A stretch of 9,724 nt of DNA from an uncultured Pseudomonadota bacterium (GCA_947165555.1 CAMVAR010000013.1:1-9724), one strand, 5' to 3'. Shown: positions 1 to 7,653, counted from the first letter of the stretch. Numbers and translations are program-made. The notes: a model not told the origin generated them from the letters alone.

Positions 1-357
1 AACAATAACCTGCCATGCAATATTTGCCCGCATCGCGGACCGTGCCATTTCACGTTCTGATGCCCCCATATCAGACAAATTCATACGTTTTAATTCGGCG
101 TCAACATCTTTATCAGATGGGTTTATGCCAAAATTTGCGGCGTATGCAATTTTTACATTATCATCAATTATATGCTGTAATGCCTGGCGACGATTGTCTG
201 TTGCGGTGTTACCCTGGCGCGCCATTAGTTTTGTTCGTGCGGTAATATCCGTATCTGTGACGGGGGTTCCGTTAACAGTTGCAACAACAGTCGCGCCATG
301 TCCGCCCGTCGATAAAATTGCAAATATTGATGCCAATATAACGTGTTTTTTTATCAT
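1..357 (-). CDS. surA: SurA-like periplasmic chaperone / peptidyl-prolyl isomerase, N-terminal part (cut by window edge)
   Basis: The first 119 residues are visible; the rest lies beyond position 1. The protein begins MIKKHVILASIFAILSTGGHGA, a Sec signal peptide with a short basic start, a hydrophobic core and an A-type cleavage site near residue 22. It continues VVATVNGTPVTDTDITAR, which matches the first strand and helix of the SurA N-terminal chaperone domain, where a VNG-P-IT motif is typical. A helical stretch follows (QALQHIIDDNVKIAYAANFG, then a DKDVDAELKRM helix), also as in SurA. The parvulin isomerase domains would lie outside the window. SurA escorts unfolded outer-membrane proteins, including LptD, across the periplasm. 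The start ATG (357-355) has an AAGGA Shine-Dalgarno just upstream and sits 22 nt after the lptD stop, so it is probably co-transcribed with lptD. Family assignment is good; the exact subfamily is less sure with only the N-terminus. Confidence 0.82.
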   Translation of the reverse strand, partial: MIKKHVILASIFAILSTGGHGATVVATVNGTPVTDTDITARTKLMARQGNTATDNRRQALQHIIDDNVKIAYAANFGINPSDKDVDAELKRMNLSDMGASEREMARSAMRANIAWQVIV

Positions 358-379
358 GCTGTCCCATCCTTGGTTATGT

Positions 380-2392
380 TTAATAGTGTTTGCCATCTAT
401 ACTGATTCCAAACTTAAATTGAAACGTTGTTGTTCCAACATAGTCTTCTTTGATTGCGTTATCGCGCCGATACCCAAAACTAAGGTAATAGCACGGATGT
501 TCATAATATAGCGCACCGGTATGCTGTTGAAATCGGTCATTTGTCATATTGTAAATTGCATTCCACCGTACAGACCATCGGTCGGTTATGGCAACCCCCA
601 CACCACCGGCAAATTCATGAATCGATTCGGCCTGGGTTTGGGCATCAATAAATTGTTTTGACCAAATATGCCCCATATTAAAGAAATTTCGCGACGTTCC
701 CAGAACAATATTATTTTCAATATGACGCAACCCCAGGTTTTCTTTGGCCAGCCGGAATCGTGTATACAGATTTAACCAGCGCATGTTATTGTACCCAATG
801 CGCCCCACATAGTCCGATTGACCATTGTGAAAACCACTGTTGGGGTCGGTATCTTCGCGTTTTGTAAAATCATACGATTGCCCCAAAAACGTTTCGATTG
901 TTTGCCCATCTGAATCGAATGCGGACCATCGCAAACCATAATCGGCAAAAGTGCCATTTTCCCATAAATCCAACCCAGAAAACCGATTCGATGAAAACAG
1001 CGTTGCGTCCGACAATAACGCACCAACCGAATCATTGTTGATTGCAAATTGCCCATCGCGAATATGCCGCATAAATGTAATGCGGGCGCGCGGTTCTAAA
1101 ACCTGGGTCAGATTTTCGGATGGTCGCAACAATGGCAACCCCCATTCTAAATATCCACTGGGCAAAAATCGGTTTTTCATTCCCGAATATATGTCGCCAT
1201 TAACCATGGTTGTATTGTCAAAGTTATACAAATCGTACCGTGTTGCGACACTGGCGGTTAATCGGTTACCCCACATTAACGTCCATGGCGATGTTATTCG
1301 CGCTTCGCCAATCATGCGTTGTGATGAAATACCATCGCCGACAATACCCAACATGTCGCCGGTAAATATCGCATACGTTTCGGCAAATAACGGTGCCGTT
1401 TGATACACGCCATGAATATTTGGCAAAATATTCCCATCCGGCACGGAATAATTACGTGCATTATTACGCAGTTCTTGGAATATATGTGCATCGGCCACAA
1501 CATAGCCCGATTGCCCGAACAATTCCACCCGCGCCCCAGAATCCAGGTACGGCTGTTCACCATAAAAACCATACTTTTGCAGAAATGTATTATCTGATGC
1601 GCGTTCCAAAAATATTGTTGCGCGTGCATTTTGACCTAGTTCTATTATATCATCATTGAATATATACCACCGATTTTCCCCATCGCGATTATGTGTAAAC
1701 GCGCCACGCGTGCGGTATTCAGAATGCACCATATTAAGACGGTGTTCCATTTGAAACAACGGATTTTCACGTGTCAGGTATGATAATGTTACCGTTGCAT
1801 CATGTGTATCAGATAAATAAATATAAAATGGCACATTTACCTGGGTTCCCATTTTGTTTGTGGATGCCAAATTCGGCGTTAAAAAACCGGTCTTGTGTTT
1901 AACGCCAGGGTCGGGCATATCAAAGTATGGCAACCATAAAATTGGAAAATCATATGCCCTAAATACCATGTTGTAAAACGCCAACATGCGTGTATCTTGG
2001 TTATGTTTAACCTTTTTCGCAGAAATTTCCCACGCATCCCCAAAACTGTCACAATTTTTACATGCGGTAAATGTCGCATCACGCGCAATCGTAATATCAC
2101 CATCGCGTTTTACATTATCTGATTCCAAATACACATGCGCACCCAACCACAACTGAATATCGTTACCACTGATTCCGCGGCCGTCGCGTGTCAAATAAGA
2201 ATCACTCAACGTCATTTTTTGTCCAGACTTGTTCGATATTTCGGCCCGCCCAATTGTTTTAATTGTGTCATTTCGCAAATCATATTCAATTTTATCGGCC
2301 CGAATAAGCGTCGGTTGATTTAAATCAATCCCAATGGCGTGCACAGCACACGAAACAAACAGCCCAGATAAAAAAACCAAACATTTCTTCAT
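380..2392 (-). CDS. lptD: LPS-assembly protein LptD (outer-membrane LPS translocon barrel)
   Basis: A 670-residue protein with a signal peptide (MKKCLVFLSGLFVSCAVHA, cleavage near 19). Residues about 28-125 form the OstA/LptA-like beta-jellyroll (LIRADKIEYDLRNDTIKTIGRAEI), and residues about 150-670 form the LptD barrel, including the family-typical FPILWLPYFDMPDPGVKHKTGFLTP segment. LptD, with the lipoprotein LptE, inserts lipopolysaccharide into the outer leaflet of the outer membrane. At 670 residues it is shorter than the E. coli protein (784). The mature part has only three cysteines: C111 and C114 in a CKNC motif, and C634 near the C-terminus where E. coli has a CC pair. The C-terminus (FKFGISIDGKHY) shows the alternating pattern of a final barrel strand. 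The start ATG overlaps the upstream permease stop as ATGA, which suggests translational coupling. surA follows 22 nt downstream. Confidence 0.95.
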   Translation of the reverse strand: MKKCLVFLSGLFVSCAVHAIGIDLNQPTLIRADKIEYDLRNDTIKTIGRAEISNKSGQKMTLSDSYLTRDGRGISGNDIQLWLGAHVYLESDNVKRDGDITIARDATFTACKNCDSFGDAWEISAKKVKHNQDTRMLAFYNMVFRAYDFPILWLPYFDMPDPGVKHKTGFLTPNLASTNKMGTQVNVPFYIYLSDTHDATVTLSYLTRENPLFQMEHRLNMVHSEYRTRGAFTHNRDGENRWYIFNDDIIELGQNARATIFLERASDNTFLQKYGFYGEQPYLDSGARVELFGQSGYVVADAHIFQELRNNARNYSVPDGNILPNIHGVYQTAPLFAETYAIFTGDMLGIVGDGISSQRMIGEARITSPWTLMWGNRLTASVATRYDLYNFDNTTMVNGDIYSGMKNRFLPSGYLEWGLPLLRPSENLTQVLEPRARITFMRHIRDGQFAINNDSVGALLSDATLFSSNRFSGLDLWENGTFADYGLRWSAFDSDGQTIETFLGQSYDFTKREDTDPNSGFHNGQSDYVGRIGYNNMRWLNLYTRFRLAKENLGLRHIENNIVLGTSRNFFNMGHIWSKQFIDAQTQAESIHEFAGGVGVAITDRWSVRWNAIYNMTNDRFQQHTGALYYEHPCYYLSFGYRRDNAIKEDYVGTTTFQFKFGISIDGKHY

Positions 2393-3447
2393 TTACGCAC
2401 CAACACCAGTATGATAATTACCGCAAGCACCCCAAATCCACCCGCCAACATCATCAAATCCGCAACGGAATACAACATGTTTGACAAAGACATAAACGCC
2501 GCCATCACAACAGACATCGTCACAACCGCGGCCGCAGGTGCCAAACTGGCCCGGCGTCGCAACAGCGACGAACGCAGTAATATTGTTACACATAATGCAA
2601 CCAAAACAAAATTCATAAATGGCATAATTAAACGATTTGCCAATTCTGAAATAACGGTTTTACGCTGTTTTTCGGTCAAATCGGTATTTAGCGACCGAAT
2701 CAATGCACCGGTTGTCATGCGTCGCGCCTTGAACGAAGAATTGTTGGTCTTTTCCGTCATACTTAAATCCATATCAAATGTGTCGAATGTACCGATAACC
2801 GTCGCCTTGTCGGATGCGTACAACGCGCCATCGGTCATTACAATTGACAATCCACGCAATGTTGACACCAACTTGCCCGTGCGTGCAAAAACAATCATTT
2901 GTGATTGGTCATTGCGAATATCTGATAACATGACCTGGTTTAAATCGTATCCAGAAACCTTGTCCACATAAACGACGCGTCCGTGGGTCAGTTCGGTAAA
3001 TGTACCCTCTTGTAATTTCAAATGTGCCAATCCATATCGCAAATTCCATTGGGTATCATAAAACTTTGCCTGGGTTGCAGGCACAATCCAAACGTTTAAA
3101 ATAATGTGTGCAATGGTAATAATTCCGGCCAATACCAATGCCGGCCGCGCCATTGTTCGCGGGGCCAATCCAGCACCGGCCATAACAACAATTTCATTAT
3201 CGCCAATCAATTTGTTATATACAAACAGTGCCGCAATAAATGTTACAAAAGGCACAATGATGGATAAAATAAACGGAATCATCATCATGGTTAAACCCAA
3301 AAAATTCGTCAATTCTACCCCATAATTCATCAGGAATTTTACCATAGACATAATCTGGACCATCCATGCCAGGCCCGTCAGTATCAGCAACAGCATAATA
3401 AAAATCGCCACCAGTTGCCGTGTAAAATATCGGTCTATTATCTTCAT
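2389..3447 (-). CDS. lptF: LptF/LptG-family LPS export permease, probably LptF
   Basis: A 352-residue YjgP/YjgQ-family inner-membrane protein. Together with LptG and the ATPase LptB it would extract LPS from the inner membrane and pass it to LptC. Six membrane segments are visible at about 12-33, 50-77, 100-122, 272-291, 303-325 and 329-350, with a periplasmic beta-jellyroll between segments 3 and 4 (about 125-265). The DNEIVVMAGAG motif (83-93) is the conserved coupling segment after segment 2. The sequence LKLQEGTFTELTHGRVVYVDK (143-163) resembles the LREG-F...VYV signature of LptF more than LptG, hence the call; LptG cannot be excluded. ATG 3447 is the first possible start, because an in-frame TGA lies 9 nt upstream. 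There is no convincing Shine-Dalgarno, and the predicted promoter would start the RNA about 2 nt before the ATG. The usual partner lptG is not adjacent. Confidence 0.88.
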   Translation of the reverse strand: MKIIDRYFTRQLVAIFIMLLLILTGLAWMVQIMSMVKFLMNYGVELTNFLGLTMMMIPFILSIIVPFVTFIAALFVYNKLIGDNEIVVMAGAGLAPRTMARPALVLAGIITIAHIILNVWIVPATQAKFYDTQWNLRYGLAHLKLQEGTFTELTHGRVVYVDKVSGYDLNQVMLSDIRNDQSQMIVFARTGKLVSTLRGLSIVMTDGALYASDKATVIGTFDTFDMDLSMTEKTNNSSFKARRMTTGALIRSLNTDLTEKQRKTVISELANRLIMPFMNFVLVALCVTILLRSSLLRRRASLAPAAAVVTMSVVMAAFMSLSNMLYSVADLMMLAGGFGVLAVIIILVLVRK

Positions 3448-3448
3448 T

Positions 3449-3484
3449 TGTATTCAGTATAAAGTCCAAAATCGGGGCCGTCAA
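3449..3484 (-). promoter_or_regulatory. Strong sigma70-type promoter of lptF-lptD-surA, apparently giving a leaderless mRNA
   Basis: Read on the minus strand, TTGACG (3484-3479) and TATACT (3461-3456) are separated by exactly 17 nt; each matches the consensus at five of six positions. The expected transcription start is an A about 7 nt past the -10 box, near 3449, only 2 nt before the ATG at 3447. The start site is inferred from spacing rules, not measured. Confidence 0.72.
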
Positions 3485-3496
3485 ATATATTTAACA

Positions 3497-3515
3497 AAAT
3501 GTGTAAAAAACATTT
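3497..3515. repeat. Short inverted repeat between the divergent lptF and nusA promoters
   Basis: AAATGT (3497-3502) and ACATTT (3510-3515) form 6-bp inverted arms around an A-rich 7-nt centre. It lies between the two outward-facing -35 boxes and touches the nusA -35. It could be an operator, but AT-rich arms of this length also arise by chance. Confidence 0.25.
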
Positions 3516-3541
3516 GCATTTCGCCGATTCGGCATTATAAT
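3513..3541 (+). promoter_or_regulatory. Probable nusA-infB promoter with a palindrome in the spacer
   Basis: A perfect -10 box TATAAT lies at 3536-3541. A -35-like TTTGCA lies 17 nt upstream at 3513-3518 (four of six consensus bases); the alternative reading TTGCAT at 3514-3519 leaves 16 nt. The expected start is near 3548, giving a leader of about 87 nt. The spacer holds an 11-nt palindrome GCCGATTCGGC (3523-3533), which contains one GANTC site (3526-3530), the target of the alphaproteobacterial CcrM methylase. Confidence 0.6.
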
Positions 3542-3564
3542 CAATATGTTCTTAGAATTTATAT

Positions 3565-3596
3565 TTTAAGGGCGGGGCGAAAACCCCGCCCTTAAA
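3565..3596 (+). promoter_or_regulatory. Perfect GC-rich hairpin in the nusA 5' leader
   Basis: The arms at 3565-3577 and 3584-3596 are exact 13-bp complements around the loop CGAAAA. Seven of the pairs next to the loop are G-C. Neither strand has a T-tract after the stem (TTAAAGATAAAAG on plus, AAATATAAATT on minus), so it does not look like a standard intrinsic terminator. It ends 38 nt before the nusA ATG and lies downstream of the predicted start site, so it would be in the mRNA. Candidate roles are a NusA-responsive pause or attenuation element, an RNase III site, or mRNA stabilisation; none is shown by the sequence. Confidence 0.6.
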
Positions 3597-3634
3597 GATA
3601 AAAGACGTCAAATAAACATAAGGAGAAAAACAAG

Positions 3635-5182
3635 ATGTCATTTGTTTCTATGCCGCGCCAGGATTTATTATTGGCAATCGATTCATTGGCCGCTGAAAAG
3701 CAAATTGACCGTGAAACGGTCATAGAATCGCTAGAGGTGGCAATTGCCAAAATTGCAAAGCATAAATATGGCGAAGAATTTAATATTGTTGCAAATATTG
3801 ACCGTAAAAATGGCGCAATTCATGTTAAGCGTTTGTTTGATGTCATTGAATCACCGGACGCGGTCGGCGAAGAATATAACCCTTCAACCATGTTGACCGT
3901 GGCCCAGGCAAAGAAATATGCAAAAAATCCATCGGTCGGCGATGTTGTCGAAGACCAATTACCGGAACCAGAATTTGGACGTATGGCGTTTCAAACCGCA
4001 CGTCAAATAATGACCGCCCGTGTACGCGACGCAGAAAAAGGTCGTCAATACGAAGAATTCAAAGATAATATTGGTGATATCGTTAATGGTGTTGTTCGCC
4101 GTATTGAATTTGGTAATGTATATGTGGACATCAACGGCAAGGCCGAAGGCTATATCAAAGGCAGCGAATTAATCCCCGGTGAACGTTTGGCGGTTGGTGA
4201 CCGTGTACGTGCGTTAATCATGGATGTTGCGCGTTCCAATACGGGACCACAAATCTTTTTGACCCGAACACATCCGATGTTTATGGAAAAATTATTCGTC
4301 CAAGAGGTTCCAGAAATTTATGAAGGTATTATTAAAATTAAATCTGTGTCCCGCGCCCCAGGTTCGCACGCAAAGATTGCGGTTGAAACGGCGGACCCAT
4401 CAATTGATGCGGTTGGTATGACCGTCGGAATTAAGGGTACGCGTATTCAGCCCGTTATAAACGAATGTCATGGCGAAAAAATTGATGTTATTTTATATTC
4501 TGATGACCCGGCGGTATTTATTGTTAACGCAATGCAACCGGCCAAAGTTGCAAAAATCATCGTTGACGAAGACACACGTCGTGCAGTGGTCGTCGTTACC
4601 GAAGACCAACAATCTTTGGCAATTGGACGTCGCGGACAAAATGTGCGTCTGGCATCGCAACTAACGGGATGGACCATTGATGTCATGAACGAGGCCGAAG
4701 AACAAGAACGTCGCGCCAAAGAATTCAAAGAAAAAACCGAATTGTTTATTGCGGGCCTGGACGTTGATGAAATGATTGCACATCTTCTTGTTACCGAAGG
4801 TTTCCGCAGTATTGAAGAAATTGCATTCGTTGAATTATCTGAATTGGAAACCATCGAAGGATTCAACACCGAATTGGCGGTCGAATTACAAAATCGTGCC
4901 AAGGCATATCTGGAAAAAATTGAACAAGATTACCTAGAGAATGGGCATAAATTGGGTATGACCGACGATTTATTAAAATTTGATTTTATCAAACGTCCAA
5001 TTATCATGAAATTAGGTGCCGCGGGTATTAAATCACTGAACGATTTGGCGGATTTGGCGTCTGATGAATTGGTTGAAATTTTGGGTGAAGATACGATGAG
5101 TGCGCGCCTTGCCGGTCGCGTTATTATGAAGGCCCGCGAATTGGCGTACGGCATAACACAACAAACCGAAGAACAACAATAA
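3635..5182 (+). CDS. nusA: Transcription termination/antitermination factor NusA
   Basis: A 515-residue protein of normal length for NusA with C-terminal repeats. Domains in order: the RNA-polymerase-binding N-terminal domain (about 1-130); an S1 domain (about 146-210, IGDIVNGVVRRIEFGNVYVDINGKAEGYI); KH1 (about 230-300, loop GIKG at 265-268 followed by TRIQPVINECHGEKIDV); KH2 (about 303-350, GRRG at 331-334 followed by QNVRLASQLTGW); and two helix-hairpin-helix acidic-repeat-like segments (about 365-430 and 442-505). NusA binds elongating RNA polymerase and nascent RNA and modulates pausing, intrinsic termination and rRNA antitermination. The start has an AAGGAG Shine-Dalgarno at 3620-3625, 9 nt before the ATG. 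infB follows after 30 nt. rimP, which usually precedes nusA, is absent; nusA has its own promoter and a structured leader, so it heads the operon here. Confidence 0.97.
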   Translation: MSFVSMPRQDLLLAIDSLAAEKQIDRETVIESLEVAIAKIAKHKYGEEFNIVANIDRKNGAIHVKRLFDVIESPDAVGEEYNPSTMLTVAQAKKYAKNPSVGDVVEDQLPEPEFGRMAFQTARQIMTARVRDAEKGRQYEEFKDNIGDIVNGVVRRIEFGNVYVDINGKAEGYIKGSELIPGERLAVGDRVRALIMDVARSNTGPQIFLTRTHPMFMEKLFVQEVPEIYEGIIKIKSVSRAPGSHAKIAVETADPSIDAVGMTVGIKGTRIQPVINECHGEKIDVILYSDDPAVFIVNAMQPAKVAKIIVDEDTRRAVVVVTEDQQSLAIGRRGQNVRLASQLTGWTIDVMNEAEEQERRAKEFKEKTELFIAGLDVDEMIAHLLVTEGFRSIEEIAFVELSELETIEGFNTELAVELQNRAKAYLEKIEQDYLENGHKLGMTDDLLKFDFIKRPIIMKLGAAGIKSLNDLADLASDELVEILGEDTMSARLAGRVIMKARELAYGITQQTEEQQ

Positions 5183-5212
5183 CGGATTGAAAAAAACAAA
5201 GGACCATAAAAT

Positions 5213-7612
5213 ATGGCGACACTAACACTTGGAAAATCTGTGACACTGGACGCGGTGCAAAGCAAAAAGGGCGATTCTGTATTTGTGGAACGTCGTCGTC
5301 GTGTTGTTACACCCGGTAGCAAAGAATTACGTGAAGAACCCGTTGCGCCGGCGGCGGCACATAATCCGGCCGATGAAAAATTGCGTGCCGTACTTCAAGC
5401 GGCGCATGCCCGTGAAGAAGAACGTAAAAAACGCGAAGCCGAAGAGGCCGCCGCGCGCGCCGCGCGCGAGGCAGAGATTGCACGCGAATCCCGTGAATAC
5501 GAACAGGTTCGCGAACAATTAGCCGCACGCGAAAACACCACACCGGTTGCCGATGAAGAACCAGAACAGGTCGTTGCGCCGCGTGTTATACAACCGTCCA
5601 AAAAAAATCAAAATCGTCATTTTGATACAGATAATGATGGTGATGATATGCCGGCGATGAATTCGCGGCGCAATTCTAAATTTGGTGGCGCAAAAAAAGA
5701 CTTCACAAAAACCGGCAAAATATCTTTGCATGATATTGTTATTGGTGGCGATGATGATGATGATGAAATTCGTCTGCGTGGCGCAAATCGTCGTCGGTCC
5801 GAAGCGTCACTTAAACGGTTCCGTGACAAGGCGCGCGCCATATTTAATGCCCCACAAAAGGTTTCACGCGAAGTTACATTGGGCGAAACAATTGTTGTCA
5901 AAGACCTGGCCGGGGCAATGGCGGAAAAGGTTGGTAATGTTATTAAAAAATTAATGGAAATGGGCATGATGGTGTCCCAAAACCAGTCTATTGATGCCGA
6001 TACAGCCGAATTAATTGCCGGTGAATTTGGTGCAACGGTTAAACGTGTTGTAGTTAAGCCGTATGCAGATATATTGGAACGTGAACCAAATCCAGAAAAT
6101 CTGCAACCACGTGCGCCAATTGTTACCGTTGTGGGACATGTTGACCATGGAAAAACATCGTTGCTGGATGCATTTCGTAATGCGAATGTTGTTGCCGGCG
6201 AAGCGGGCGGTATAACACAACATATTTCTTCGTACGAAGTAAAGACAAAATCGGGTGCAATTATAACGTTTTTGGATACACCCGGACACGAAACATTTAC
6301 CGCAATGCGTGCACGTGGTGCGCAAATGGCGGACATTGTTGTATTGGTTGTTGCGGCGAATGATTCAATCATGCCACAAACCATAGAGGCAATAAATCAC
6401 ATCAGGGCGGCAAATGTCCCGTTTATTGTTGCGATTAACAAAATCGATTTACCCGAATCAAATCCGCAACGCGTTAAAACAGACCTGTTGCAACAAGAGG
6501 TCCAGGTTGAAGAAATGGGTGGTGATGTTCAATGTGTTGAAATATCGGCCAAACAAAAAATCGGTTTAGATAAATTAGAAGATGCAATTTTACTTCAGGC
6601 GGAAATGATGGACCTGCGCGCGGACCCGGATATGCCGGCGGTTGCCACCGTTGTAGAGGCCAAGATGGAACGTGGTTTGGGGGCGGTTGCCACCGTTATT
6701 ATTCGCCAGGGGACATTGAAAATTGGCGACGTGTTTGTTGTTGGTGAAACATTTGGACGTGTTCGTGGTCTGATTACATCAAACGGCGAACGGGTAAAAA
6801 TGGTTAAACCGGCCCAACCGGTGATGGTGTTGGGACTGGATTCCGTACCGGCGGCGGGCGACATGTTAAATGTGATGGAATCTGAATCACAAACCCGCGA
6901 AGTGGCCGCATATCGTATCCAGGCCGCCAAAAACAAGGAAAATGTCGTTAAACGTTCATCGTTGGAAGAATTGTTTGCAAAACGGGATGGCGACAAAAAA
7001 CCAACATTGCCAATTGTTTTGCGCGCCGATGTCCAAGGCAGCGTAGAGGCAATTACCGACATGATTCGCGATATAAAAACAGACCGCGCAGCGGTGGAAA
7101 TTTTATCGTCGGGCGTTGGACAAATTACCGAAGGCGACGTGCGCCTTGCCGCGGCATCGGGTGGCGTAATAATCGCATTCAATGTACGTGCCGATTCGGT
7201 TGTTCGTGATATGGCACGCAACAATGGTGTCGATATCCGTTACCATAGCGTTGTGTACCGCATTACGGACGAGATTAAGGAAATACTGTCCGGGAAATTG
7301 GCCCCCGAAAAGAAAGAAAATTTCATTGGATATGCCGACGTTATCGCATTATTTACCGTGGGCAAGGGCACGCGTGTCGCCGGATGTCGCATGACCGAAG
7401 GTACGATTAAGAAAGATGCCTTTGTGCGACTGTTGCGGGACAATGTCGTAATTTACGATGGTAAAATCGGCGAATTACGTCGTGAAAAGAACGAGGTTCG
7501 CGAAGTGTCCGGGGGCGTTGAATTTGGTATGAGTTTCGATAAATACAACGACCTAAAAGAAGGGGACCGCGTTGAATGTTATGAAATTCAAGAAATCAAG
7601 GCACAATTATAA
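5213..7612 (+). CDS. infB: Translation initiation factor IF-2
   Basis: A 799-residue GTPase that brings fMet-tRNA to the 30S subunit and promotes 50S joining. The first 220 residues are a variable, highly charged region: an Ala/Glu/Arg-rich probable coiled coil at about 55-105, and Asp-rich patches at 138-145 and 180-184. The IF2 N2-like segment follows at about 222-295. The G domain has G1 GHVDHGKT (308-315), G2 GGITQHI (332-338), G3 DTPGH (355-359), G4 NKID (409-412) and G5 SAK (445-447). Beta-barrel domain II spans about 475-570, domain III begins near 598 with the LRADVQGSVEAI motif (603-614), and the fMet-tRNA-binding C2 domain covers about 705-799. The C2 pocket is unusual: the common ECG motif reads EFG (770-772) and the K-R-Y/F-K stretch reads RREK (756-759). 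The Shine-Dalgarno AAAGGA is at 5198-5203. ylxR, often found between nusA and infB, and rbfA, often after infB, are absent. Confidence 0.97.
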   Translation: MATLTLGKSVTLDAVQSKKGDSVFVERRRRVVTPGSKELREEPVAPAAAHNPADEKLRAVLQAAHAREEERKKREAEEAAARAAREAEIARESREYEQVREQLAARENTTPVADEEPEQVVAPRVIQPSKKNQNRHFDTDNDGDDMPAMNSRRNSKFGGAKKDFTKTGKISLHDIVIGGDDDDDEIRLRGANRRRSEASLKRFRDKARAIFNAPQKVSREVTLGETIVVKDLAGAMAEKVGNVIKKLMEMGMMVSQNQSIDADTAELIAGEFGATVKRVVVKPYADILEREPNPENLQPRAPIVTVVGHVDHGKTSLLDAFRNANVVAGEAGGITQHISSYEVKTKSGAIITFLDTPGHETFTAMRARGAQMADIVVLVVAANDSIMPQTIEAINHIRAANVPFIVAINKIDLPESNPQRVKTDLLQQEVQVEEMGGDVQCVEISAKQKIGLDKLEDAILLQAEMMDLRADPDMPAVATVVEAKMERGLGAVATVIIRQGTLKIGDVFVVGETFGRVRGLITSNGERVKMVKPAQPVMVLGLDSVPAAGDMLNVMESESQTREVAAYRIQAAKNKENVVKRSSLEELFAKRDGDKKPTLPIVLRADVQGSVEAITDMIRDIKTDRAAVEILSSGVGQITEGDVRLAAASGGVIIAFNVRADSVVRDMARNNGVDIRYHSVVYRITDEIKEILSGKLAPEKKENFIGYADVIALFTVGKGTRVAGCRMTEGTIKKDAFVRLLRDNVVIYDGKIGELRREKNEVREVSGGVEFGMSFDKYNDLKEGDRVECYEIQEIKAQL
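5750..5764 (+). repeat. GAT trinucleotide run inside infB
   Basis: Five tandem GAT units followed by GAA encode Asp180-Asp184 and Glu185 in the variable N-terminal region of IF-2. Such runs can change length by slippage without a frameshift, and the linker would probably tolerate it. Confidence 0.7.
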
Positions 7613-7628
7613 TTGTTATCTGTAAAAG

Positions 7629-7653
7629 AAATCGCCCGCTTGGGCGATTTTTT
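7629..7653. terminator. Bidirectional intrinsic terminator between infB and the convergent gene
   Basis: The arms AAATCGCCC (7629-7637) and GGGCGATTT (7642-7650) pair perfectly around GCTT. On the plus strand the stem runs into six Ts (7648-7653), ending nusA-infB 17 nt after the infB stop. On the minus strand the same stem is followed by TTTCTTTT, so it can also end the der-side transcript. The plus-strand T-tract overlaps the TAA stop of the convergent gene (7654-7652). Confidence 0.88.

Noticed and set aside
2411..2971. Open frame of 186 codons on the plus strand opposite lptF.
   Set aside because: Antisense to a clear membrane-permease gene; no recognisable domain or ribosome binding site.
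3565..3596. nusA leader hairpin as an ordinary intrinsic terminator.
   Set aside because: No T-tract follows the stem on either strand, and no gene ends nearby on the plus strand.
4468..4902. Open frame of 144 codons on the minus strand opposite nusA.
   Set aside because: Antisense to KH2 and the C-terminal repeats of NusA; shadow composition.
5617..6384. Long open frame (255 codons) on the minus strand opposite infB.
   Set aside because: It is antisense to the conserved IF-2 N2 and G domains, has Ser/Thr/Arg-rich composition typical of a mirrored frame, and no ribosome binding site or family match.
6595..7224. Open frame of 209 codons on the minus strand opposite infB.
   Set aside because: A shadow of the conserved IF-2 domains II and III; composition and lack of start signals argue against a gene.
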